Below, one piece after another: positions 22,401 through 34,400 of a stretch of 64,000 nucleotides of DNA. Position 1 is the first letter of the stretch. Each line of letters begins with the position of its first letter. The notes below the pieces were generated by a model. That model did not search any database. It was not told the DNA's origin and saw nothing but the letters and a program-made list of their open reading frames with translations. The DNA comes from Promerops cafer (Eukaryota; Chordata; Aves; Passeriformes; Nectariniidae), in NCBI GenBank assembly GCA_013398275.1, contig VZSE01015608.1, positions 248,001-312,000 on the forward strand, in the 5' to 3' direction. The translations under genes and the position numbers were made by a program.

Positions 22401-25400
22401 AGATAAATGATGCCTTTTAACTTGAGAGGACATGGGATGTTTCTCAAACTTCATAAGCTGTTTCTACTACTAAAGAAGCAGTCTAACCCAGATCAATTCC
22501 TAAGACATTGCCAAAAAGAAAAGTTTGTTTCCAGTGGGATAAGCTACTAGATCACTCTGTAGCTGCATAAATAGCTGTCATATGGACAGCTGGGGCATGG
22601 TATGGAAATGAGGAATAAACATGGCTAAGGCAGAATGAAGAGAGCACTTCTTGGGGTTGTTTTTCTCCTTCGTTTAATCATGCTAGCTTGTAGTATTCAT
22701 CCCACTACAGCCTTGGCAGCTCTAGATTATTTCTTTCACATCTGCTGAATCTTGTACAGAGGAGCAGTCTTTTTTACCTTTAGGAAATACTTTCCAGTAG
22801 TGCTGCTTCTGTTCTGTGTTTCTGTCCATTTTGAGTTCATTTGAAATGAGGACCTTTAAAATTTACTATTATGGCTCTGACTTAAAACCAAAAGCAGTGA
22901 AAATATGACCAGTGTGCTAACTTTGGCCCTGGCTTTAGCTCTCAAACATTTGCATAGCTCTATATTTGTGTATTCTTCTGCAGTTAATGGAGATGTCTGT
23001 GTATGCAGACCGAAACCCAGACAAGTAAGTGAAGGTGCAGGACCTTTAGTTTCTTTTGGCAAATAACTTGGATTTTCTTATATGTTTGGACTGTAAGTGA
23101 TACCTTGATACCCGCTTTTGTTAAAACAAGTACACAGTTGTTTGCAGTGGTCCAGCCCTGGTGCTCTCCTCACCTCCAGTTTAAGAGAAGTTTTCAAGCA
23201 CAAGTGTAGAATAGATGGCAAGGGGAGATGGCACTGGAGAGAGGAAGAGAAGGGCAATGGCTCATGCTGGTGGCTCGTGTCAGAACAGAGTGTGGATTTT
23301 ATCAAAGTGTGGTGCTTGTACATATGTATATACCTATGTGTACATATAGGCACCCACGGGAATTCTGACGCACTTCTACCAATTAAAGTCTGAATGTGTT
23401 TCTGGTGTAAAATTTCTGACAAATGCCCATTAAACATTTCTTGGGTCAGTTAATATTCTACAGATGTTTTCCCTTCCTGGAAACTCTGTATGTAAGAGGC
23501 CACTGCAGTATTTGTTTAAACGTACTCTATATTATGCTCTCATTCATTGCTCAGAGTGGAAATTATTCTCTGGTGTATTCCCACATCTGAAGACCAGTGA
23601 GTGTTTTGCATTATGAGAAGCATGTAGCTTTTTTTCCCCCTTTGGAAGGAATTGGATTTCCAACAGACACCAAATTGTCTGTCTCTCTACAGTTACATTT
23701 CTGATGATGATACACTTTTAGATTGGCTGCTTTTTAATTCTGTTCTCTTTTCTATTTTGAAAAAATGCTGAGCTTTTTATTTGCACCTACAGAGTGTCAA
23801 CCAAGGAAGGAGTTAGTTCCAGAGAAGATAGTTGGTCAGGCTATGTTCTTGCTTGAGAACAATCTTAAATCGTGGATCTTTTGCAGTTTGTCTAGCTTGA
23901 CATGAGCAGTGGAAAACAACAGCATCTGCAGTGTACAAAATCAGACCAACAAGGGAGCTGTAGATGAGTGATGCCTTAATGGATGAGAGTGTGCTCGCTG
24001 TGTTAGAAGAGCTTTCCTACAGCAAGTAGTGCAGGACTGCACCAGCTAAAAATTCACATTCTTTGGGTACTTATATGCCAGTAAAATGCATATATTTCCT
24101 GTCTGGAAATGGCAAATCTCCTTATTGGTCCTTACAAAAGCAAAACCACAGCTATAACTGGACAGTTTATTGCTGTCAAAAATTTGTAAGGGAGAAACAC
24201 TCATGTCTGTTTTTCTGCAGGCTGAAAGCTTAGCACATCTCGGGAGCTAACAGGACACTGGCATCATTTTATTTTGGTACTCAAAAGTCAGTAAATTAGC
24301 ATAGGGGTATGAGTTGTCATTTCTGCCTATTTTCCTAACTTGACTAATAAGTGTTTCATGTAGGCTGGGCTTCAGCTGATAGCCATTTATGCACACCCAG
24401 CCTTGGGTACTGATAAAGCACTGAAACCCAAACTTTCTCTTTTGATTGCCATCCAATCTAGAGATGAAGATGAGTCTGTCTGCAAGATTTGAATCTGTCT
24501 AGTGTTACATATGAATCCTTTGAAGTAAGAGTGTGATGATGATGCTCATGGGTATGGTTCGTGAGTGCCAGTGTGCTGACTGTTAGGAGAAAAGAAAAGG
24601 AGGTCTTGCAGGCATCCCTCATCTCTGTGAGGAAGAAAGGTGACTGTGGTACAAGCCTTGGCATGAATAGTAAAAATTTTAAAAAGATTGAGAGTTCTCA
24701 GTGTAATAAAAGGATGCAGGTGCCATGATGAGAACAGCACAGGAACATGAAGTTAATCCTGTAGAAAATTTAATGTGACATAATATGTAGTTCAGCAAGG
24801 CTCTCTCTTAAGAAATGTACTTGCATGTTTAGCCTCAGTGCTAAAGCCACTCAGTTTCACTGTGTTTTCATGCATAACATCTGCAAGAAAAAGCAGCACT
24901 TACTGCATGTGAGACATAACCTACATTACTTATTAATTTATACTAGATTCAGGTCTTTTCTTGATGTACTGCTGCTTACATCAGAAACTGTCTTTTACAC
25001 AAATGTGTCAGTCCTTGAATAGAAGTAATCCAATACATCAAAGTACAGGGGAGGGCAGAGGTAAAGAGCTATTCACCATTGTGCTCTGCTGTTGGAATAG
25101 TGTTTGGAAAAGAAGGCAGCTGAGAAGGGAAGGGCAGAAACCACCATACAATTGTGAACCTGTTATTTATTTGTTATCAATGGGAAAGTGGGTGAGTGTG
25201 GTTAGGGGACACACATAGGGTTAAGAAAGGCTGGAGATGCTGCTGCCCAGTCCCCACTGGCTTCAGAGTAAATATATTGGGTGAAAGCATGCCTGTGGAA
25301 AACAAATTAGACCGGTAGATGGGTAGTTTTGTGGGTCTGCACTTCAGGAAGGTGGAGCATCTCTCTTATGAAGACAGGCTGGAAGGGTTGGAGTTGTTCC

Positions 25401-28400
25401 ATCTGAAGAAGAGAAGGCTCTGGGGGGACCTTAGAGCAGCCTTCCAGTACACAAATAGGGCTACAGGAGAGCTGGAGAGGAACTTTTTAAAAGCACAGGT
25501 AGTGACAAGACAAGGGACAATAGTTTAAACTGAAGGATGGTAGATTTAGATGGGACATAAGGAAAAAATTCTTTACTGTGAGGATCACAAGGCACTGACA
25601 CAGGTTGTGCAAAGAAGATGTGGATGCTTCATCCCTGGAAGTGTCCAAAGCTGGGTTGGATGGGGCTTTGGGCAGCCTGGTCTAGTGGAAAGTGTCCTTG
25701 CCCATGGTAAGGGTTAAAACTACATGAGCTTAAAGGTCCCTTCCAACCCAAACCATAGTAGTGGTTCTATGGAAGTGGCACAGTATTACACCCTGTCCTT
25801 GAGATAAAAGCTGTTAAAGTACTTCAGAGGAGGCAGAAGAAATCCAGGTTATTTTTCAGTCAAATGTACAGTAGATGCATTCTTTGTGGGTTTCTTTATT
25901 TGAGAAATTGCCTCTTGGCAGAGCTAATCGGGGTGAAAATAAGACCCTGAAAAGGCAGCACTGCTGCTGACTTCCACAGCTGCTTTTCATTGTCATTGCA
26001 GTGTGTACTGGATTCGTTCCTCAGCTGGGCTTCCATCTCTGATAGTGTCAGTAATTGTAACACCAAAAATATATTTATAGAAGGTTTCACAGATATGTCT
26101 GTTACATTTTATATAGGCAACACAAAAAAAAAATATTCTTGTGATTGTTTATGATGGCTTACTTTATGCTGGAACATCATAAAGTTCTTTACAAATACTG
26201 TCTTTAATTGAGAGGTTTCAAACAGAAACAGGATTTCCCATCATATTATAAAGGAGGGAGTTGACTATATTTTGTTGGTTTCTTTCCCTTTTCCTGAACA
26301 AGTAGCTGGAGTTGTATCTTCCTCAGAGGATTTATTTTATCCCATATTTCCTTGTGCTTAATATAGCTGCAGAAATCTCTGGCCTAAATGGAAATATGAC
26401 TCTGCTCCAGTACAGGAAAATAATTCCAAACCACAACTATTAAATAAAGATCATTGAGGAAAAGGAAATAGGTCCTTCACTTTTATTTTAAAATTGATTA
26501 ACTATTGGTATGTCTTACCATTTTGGACACTCAGATGGATTTCAGGATTTTTAGAAAACCTGGTTTGTAAAGCAAGAGAAGAAGTATTGTGAAATCCTTA
26601 GCATATTTAAAGAGTTTTCTGGTTCATTATTTAAAATTCCCTTCTTTGGGAGCTGAGCATTGGTCTTCTTGGTGGCTTCATTCACTGTAGAGGATTTGCA
26701 GCAGTGTCAGCTTTGTCTCTGTAAGTTTGCAACCTTACCTCAGCAATAATGTACATCAGGCAGCATTAAGTAAGTACCAGGAACTCTGTTTACTTGAATG
26801 GATACTCATTAGAATGTTAGTGAACTCCATGAGTGTGTTTTGGGGCTGGTATGTTCTGCATGGAAACATGCTCCTGGGTTCCACAGCGGGTGCCTGATAA
26901 TGCCTTGGTGCACAGTTGCATGTGATAGAGCAGCCAAGTTATTTCATCCTCCTCTGTGTCCCTTCTTTTCATTGTGGTGTCCCAGTGTCTCTCACTGCTA
27001 CATTCAGATGTGATGGGGTTTATTTTCTTATGGTTCTTAGGTGTATGAGGGCATGGAAATACCTGCTTAAGGAGAACAAGCAAGACTTCTGAGAAAGCAG
27101 GGCTTGATAAGGAAAGATGCATATTAAATAAGATTACTGCTAAAATGTTAACTTCCTTCTTCATGTACATACATCTGAGGAGAGCACACAGCTTTTCTGG
27201 CTGTGTATGCTCTGTGTGTGTGTTTGCATACACACACTACCTTAGGAAATGCCTGTAGAGCTGTGTTATGCTCCACTGTTGCAAAGTATGTCTTTGTAAT
27301 CCTGTCCTCCTTCTTTCTCTCACTACCTCCACAGAGAAAAGGAAAACCTTATGTAAAACTGTCATAAAAAAGAAAATTTTTACTGAAATGTTAGCACTAG
27401 AGGTATTACTTCAAATAATAACCACATCCTCTGTGGGTTTAATTGTTATAGTAGTTATTCTTCTTTAATTAGTTTCACATAACAGTCCCAAGTAAATATT
27501 ATTGGTGACTTTTTTCCAAATATATATATGGCTACAGAGAAAGGGAGTTGTAATTTTCTGCCTTCATCTTTATTAGCTTTTCTATTTTCTTCATCATTTT
27601 TACATTTTGGTAATATCCAGTCGAACTGTAATAGTCTGCTCTTAATGCGGAAAGACTGAAAATATGTGCAATGAGGATTTCATCACGATTGGGCATTTAG
27701 AGCTATAAATAAAGGAAGGTGTCATTTTCTTGCATTTCCCCCCTCCATTTCTGCTCATGCTTCTCTTTATTTTCACTTCTTTTTAAAGGTATCTGATTTG
27801 GATGACAGTTCTTGATGTATGATCTAATGTCTGTATGGCCCCAAAGATAGGGTTGAACAAGGTTATAAAGCTTATTAATCTTTTAGCTTGCTTCTAGCAA
27901 AGTCCTGCACAGCCTCATGTTGCTAAGAACAGCAAAGTTGTGGGTTCAATCCCCATACAGGGGGATTGAACCCACATGTAAGAGTTGAACTCAGTGATCC
28001 TTGTGGGTCCCTTCCAGCTCAGAATATTTTGTGACTCTGTGACATAGCAGCCTGCACCTGGGAAACACCGTGAGCACTCTGAAGCTTGGGGGTCTTCCTC
28101 TGAACAGACAGAAATGGTCATGAATTAGCAGCAGAGGTAGAGAAGAAAAAGCTCTAAAAGCCTGTGTTATTTAGGCACTGCTGGATTAAGCAGCATCTAA
28201 ACTAAAATCTGGCTTTAGATCACTCCAGCTGCTTCTTTTTGAGCACTGAGTTCTGTATATTTAATTTTCTGGTGTTCAGTGAGCTTGAAGGAAGCATTGG
28301 TATTTAGTGTAATGCATCCAGTCAGTTTGTATAGTTCTCCCAAAAAACCATACTAATAGGAAAAGCTGTGGGGGAAAATCCATTTTACTAGATTATTACT

Positions 28401-31400
28401 TCTCTGTTCACTGATAGAATGCTTTTATTTGACAAAAAAAAAACTCTTTGGAGAACCTAATGTATAAGCCATAGTAAATTATATAAAGTTCTTGCTAATT
28501 TTTTCTCAATAAAAACAGTTTAGTTCTAGTTGCTTCTTTGGACTTCCAAGAAGCTATTGTAGTCTATATACCTAAATTACCCTGTTACTGAAATTAGATG
28601 TTTAAAGTGCACTTCATTGATAAGCAGGAGGCCCAGCTAGGTGGAGAGCACTTACAAGAGCTTCATATTATAGACTGATTTTTCTGGTTTATTTTCAACA
28701 CTTCAGTAGTTAAAGTGATAAAATACTCTCTCCTCTTACCTAAAATGGTTAGCCTCTGAACTTTTAGTTCCAGTAGATACTTCTTATATTTTTTTTATCA
28801 CAGGGTAAAGCTGCCATCTAAGTTATAAAACCTAACACATAACAAATCCTGGCACTACTTTAGGTATTCTTTCTGCCATGTTTATGTCTGTAGCTAATGT
28901 TTCACTATGTTTTGGATTATATTTTTTCACTTATTAGGTGATTTAGGCTTTATTGTGTCAAAACAGCCATTAATTTTTTTTCTTTTTTTCTTTTTTTTTT
29001 TTTTTTTTTTTTTGGTCATTGGAATTTTGGATGTGTTCACACCAGATGTAACACTGGAGAAGTTCAATGACTTGTGAGTTCCAAGTTGTTTAGTTTTGAA
29101 GCAGAGCATTGTTGCTTGTGTGGGATGAAAGGTTGTTGCTTTTTAAATAGAGAATTTCAAAATTGTTGCCTCGTGGACTTCTTTTTCTGAGTTTCATCTT
29201 AATATAACTCTTACGTGCAACTTTGGTGGGCTGGAGTTTTCAGATTGTCATTAGAACCAGTTTCCTGTCTTACAAGGTGTGTACTTCTTTCAGCCCTTAG
29301 TAAATGGCAGTTTAGTGAATTCCCTAATCCACCTTACAAATATTGATTTCTTACCCTAAGGCCCAGGTTGCTCAGATGGCAGGACAATTCTTAACCCAAT
29401 CAGGTAGACTGAAACTTACCCCTACTACGTGACATATCTCAGTGGGATCCATCTGAATTCAAGGATCAGTTAAAAAGTGCTGGTGCTGCTGAATTTTTTA
29501 GTGTTTATCTGCATTGTGGTCTGTTGTGCCCAGTGAGTGTTCTCCCAGTCAGTGGTCCAAACAGCACCTGATACAGGTTATTTCTACCACATCTTCCTGA
29601 CCTTTTGGTGGTATCTCAAACACAAGATGTTTAACATGTCTGCTGTTTTATTTGTTTACTGCTACAATTCTGATGAATTAGAGTTGCTAGAGAAACAGTG
29701 CTCAGAAATCCTTTTGGGCATAATGTAGGTTTCTTGTGTTAGTAGAACTGTTCTGGATATCGAGAATATCTATGTTTCCTAAACAACCTTGTGTATTTAT
29801 ATGTTAACAAAGAAAGCTATCTGACAGAAAAATGTAGAAAATGAAGTACAGAAAACATGGACCATGTGTTCATATTGATTGTTGAGCCAAAAGGAATGTT
29901 GTCCATATTGTCTATTGTGCTAGCATTTTATACAGCATGTGTAATAGAATGCACATGTATATGATGAGCATTGAAGCACTGTGTTTTAAATGAGACCCTA
30001 AAATCATCCTCCAGATTTTGCTTGTTCAGTGAGGTGGTCATGACTGTGAGATACGTTGCCTTGCATGAATGTCTCAGTTTTCTGTGTAGCTGTCTTTGAA
30101 ATATCATGAGGCTTTTGGTTAGTTTCTTTCTAAGCTAGTTCTGATAACTAGCAAATTTCCATAATCAGTGACAGAACTGGGCAATTCTTCTTTAAGACAG
30201 TCAGATAAAAACAGATAGGCTTGGAGGGTAGGAGGATAATGAAAAAATTGTTTGGTAAGTGGAATGATCTATAATTTAATATTGTAATTGAACTATAACG
30301 TACAATTATTTTTAAATTTACATGACAAAGTTAATCAAGTTAATCTGTTTGGTTTTCTTTCCTTTTTGTTTTTGTTTTGTGTTTTTGTTTTTGTTTTGTT
30401 TTAAGCTACCTTGTCATGCCATTTATGGGAACAGACTTGAGTAAGATAATGAAGCATGAGAAATTAACTGAAGATCGAATCCAGTTCCTGGTATATCAGA
30501 TGTTGAAAGGCTTAAAGGTTTGCCAGTTCTACTACTATTTTGATTTCACAGTCTGTTTTCCTAGTAAACTGTTATGGAGAACTATAAGTACTTATAATTT
30601 AAAAGCAGGATAAAATTTATCTCACCTAGTATAGTGAAAATTATATATTAAATCTAAATCATATTAATTTATTATATAAAGTATATTTTTACAGCTAAAA
30701 AATCCTGGCTCTCTCAGTTTCTCATCTTACATTAGATGCTTCAGTCCCATAGTCATCATAATTAAGCTTCACTGGCTTTGCTTCAGTGTCTCTCTTTAAC
30801 TGGGAAAAGCCCATAGCTGAGCACAGCACTCCAAGTGTGTCTCACCAGAGCTGAGAAAAGGGGAATGATCATCTCCTTCAAGTTGCTGGCAATTCTCTGC
30901 CTAATGCATGAGGTTTTTGGTTGTCTTTGGTGCAAGGGCACAGATCCTTTTCTGCCAAGCTGGTCAATCTCCAGCCTTGTCTGGCACGTGGCGTTTTTCC
31001 CTCCCAGGATTTTGTTGAACTTTGGTGGGTTCCTGTCAGCTCATTTCCTTAGCCTGTGGAGGTGTCACTAAATGGCAGCACAATTATCTGGTGTGTCAAC
31101 ATTATTGTCAGTTCTGCATCATTTGCTGAGTTGCTGAGGGAGCCCTCTGTCCCATCATCCAGGTCAGTAATGAAAATGTTAAACAGAGCTGACTTCAGTA
31201 CTAACCCTGAGGGGGACACTGCTGGTGATGGGCGTCCAGCTGGACTTCTGCCGCTGATCACAGCTGTTTGATCAAGGCAGTTCAGTCAACTTTGATCCAG
31301 GCAGTTCAGTCACTGTCCATTAATCTAAATCCTACTTCCACTGTCTAAGGGTGTTATGAGAGTTTCAAAAGCCTTGCTGGAGTCCTTGCTTGTCTGCCTT

Positions 31401-34400
31401 CCTGTCATCCACCAATCCAGTTGTCTTGTCATAGAAGGCTAACAGGCTATCAAGCATGATTTTCTTCTGTAAATCCATGTTGACTACTGCCAATCAGTTC
31501 TTTGTCCTTGTAGTTTTTGGAAATGGTTTCCAGAATTATTTGCTTATCGCATTCCTAGAGAGTGAGGTGTGACTGCCTGGCCTTTCTAGATCCTCTTCTT
31601 CAATACCCTTTTGAAGACATGAGCAATATTTGCTTTCTTGCAATCATAAGGAACATCTCCTGATCACCATGACCTTTCACGTATTATTAAGTGGCCTCCT
31701 GATGGGAGGAGAATTAGAATTCATGAGTGCATCCCATCAGGCTGTTGGTTTAAATGTTAAATTTGTGTTTGTTCAGATGTTCCCTACCTGATCCTCCTCC
31801 ATTGAGAGTTAAGTCTTCCTTGCTCCAGACTTTTCCAGCAGTTTCAGGGACCTATGATATGGCAGGTATTACCAGTAAAGAGGGATGAAAAGAAGGCATT
31901 GAGTACCTTGGCTTTTTCATGCCCCTGGTGCAGTTGTCTGTGTTTTCCCTAGTTTTGTTTTTGCTCCCAGTTTGCATGTAGAAGCCCTTCATGTTGACCT
32001 TTGTGTCTCTTAACAGATTCAGGACAAGAGGTCTTTGCCTTTCCAAATTCCATCTCTGCACACTTGGGCAGCATCTCCACATTCTTGCAGGGTGACCTGA
32101 CTGTGCTTCCATCTCATGTATGCTTTTTTATGTTTTGGTTTTCCTAGGAGTTCTTGCCTCCTGTCACCTTTGCTTGATCTTGACTTAACTAGTGTGTGTT
32201 TTTATTGTATGCTGATGTTTTACACTGTGAAATAAAGAAAAGATTCATAAAAGACTATAATGGACCATGCAGATTTGTCTAGTTGTGAACTGTGTAGGAA
32301 AGTTTCATCTTGTAGCTCTTCCAGCAAGTCTTGGAAGAATAATTATTTCAATGTATCATTTTCTTAAATAAAAGTTGTAACCAAATGCCATGTGTAAGTT
32401 AGTTGATGGTCTTGTTCATGATTTTCTTTTTCTTTTCACATAGTAAGCCTGCCTGTTGATCCTCCGTTCTTTCTCAGAAATAATGTTTATTTTAATCTCT
32501 GTTTTATCTCTTAGATATTGTACTTCTGTGGATGGCAGAGCTTACAGCTATAGCAAAACAACATAATCTTGAATTTTACTGACTCTCACAAGAATGATTC
32601 TAAATGTATTAGCTATCATATACATTGTATGTTTTTCTTCCTCATCTTTTGCTAAATACTGTTTATTATTGATACTCCTTTTTTCTACTGTTTGGCTTTT
32701 AAAAATTGCACTGTGTATATTGAAGTTCATGGTCTTACAACACAAAAAGAAGATATTCCTTAAGCTCCCTGTTTTTATCTATAACCTATATTAATGTGAT
32801 GTGAAAGTGATTCTTGGTCTAGATTAGTATTACGGTTCTTAAATTACTGTGTTCACTTTTTGGGTATACACAGCTGTTGATCATAAAAAGGCTACTACTT
32901 CCTTACTGCTTTTTTCTTTTGGTGACACAATTCCAAGAGAAGAAAAACCTTGACCTAGGTGTGCAGGCTTTACCCAGGCTCTCCTGCAGTGATGGCTGTT
33001 TAATTCTCTTTGCTGCTCTGGAGACATGTAAGGAGGCTATGGAATGGCACTGTCTTAAACTGAATGTCATTCCTTGGCTGCTGCTGGCACTGTACAGTTT
33101 TGGTTTACAGTCCTGTAAACACACAATGTATGGGCAGAATTTCCTCTGTGCTTGTACAGATAAGTGAAGTCAGTGTAGGGATGTGCTTGTGCAGTGGAAA
33201 TACAGACCTGATTTTGATACAGGAATGTCTGGCACATCCCATAAGGATTTGGATTCATCCAGATCTATTCTTGCATTGCCAAACACTATTAAAAAATAAT
33301 TAAATAGCAGGACAGCATGCTGTGCCTGGACAAGAACATCAGGAACAGCATAACCACGATTTTGTTGTCTCTCAGCACTTAACAGATACGGAAGGGCAAG
33401 TAAATTGTTTTACTCCCATCACAAAACATAATAAATATACTTTCTTGTTGAGTCCTGCATTATTGATTTCTCTTTGACCCTACCCTGGATTTTGTGTTCT
33501 TATTTTAATAGATTTTTGCTCACATAGCCTATTACATGGGCTAAGTAATTATCCTTTGTGTTCTACAGTTGTACATCTAAGTGCTCTAATTTCTATTTTA
33601 CAAATGCAGGAACTAAAGTCAGGAACTAAAGCCAGGTTTGGGGAAATTGGTTTTATTTAAGCTGGAGGAAATTCACCTCTAATCTAGATTTTGAATGTGG
33701 AGTTACGATTTCAGTTTTGTAATTAGTTCCCTAGTCACAAAGCCATGTCCTAGTAAGTGTTGTCTCAAGGACTGTGTAAGTGGTCTGTTTAAGTTGCAGG
33801 TAACTGTCTGGGAAGCAGGTTTCCAGGAGAGGGATGCTATTCACCAGGGATGAAAAATATCATTTGTGCTAACTTTACAGGCAAGCAATCTATGAACTGT
33901 AAATAATTAGCTTAGGTTGAGTGTAGTGGAAAGGATGAATAATTAATTTAATTCCAGTGAAATGGCTTAGAAACATATTTTGGTCCTAGTGACATACAGT
34001 ATGTGACAGAGGCCAGCAGAGCAGAACTTGTGTCCCCAAAGGCTGACGCTGAAGTCTATTGGATCAGTGAATGTGGAAGACAAATGGAGCAACTGTGTGT
34101 GGTTGACTTATATGGGAAGAAAACAGAGCAGGAATTTATGAGGATATATTGGGCAGGTTTGTGGCAAGGTTTGTTTGTTAGTGAAGGCTGCAGGGGTGGC
34201 TTCTGTGAGAAGACACCAGGAGCTGCTTCCATGTTGAAGAAGTTCCAGCTGGCTCCAAGGCAGACCTGCTGCTGGCTAATGCTGAGCCCATCAGCAGTAT
34301 TCAGGGCACGACTGATTTAAGGAGGGGTAAAAAAATACTGTGCAGCAGCTGTGAGAAGAGAGTGAGAAAATGTGAAGCAGCCCTGCAGGCACCAGGGTCA

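Larger units (their letters stand above)
19422..29014 (+). other. MAPK12 intron 2 (9.6 kb)
   Basis: Contains the two CR1 copies, the SINE and the poly-T tract listed separately. The rest is AT-rich unique-looking sequence in which I see no exon or RNA gene. Confidence 0.8.

Noticed and set aside
27883..27960. tRNA-like sequence with a B box
   Set aside because: Only part of the cloverleaf can be aligned, the acceptor stem cannot pair, and a CR1 tail follows. It is a SINE head, not a tRNA gene.
28967..29073. Alternative exon 3 using the upstream AG at 28965-28966
   Set aside because: It keeps the frame but inserts 16 residues, nearly all Phe, into the kinase N-lobe. The 59-bp exon is the family norm.
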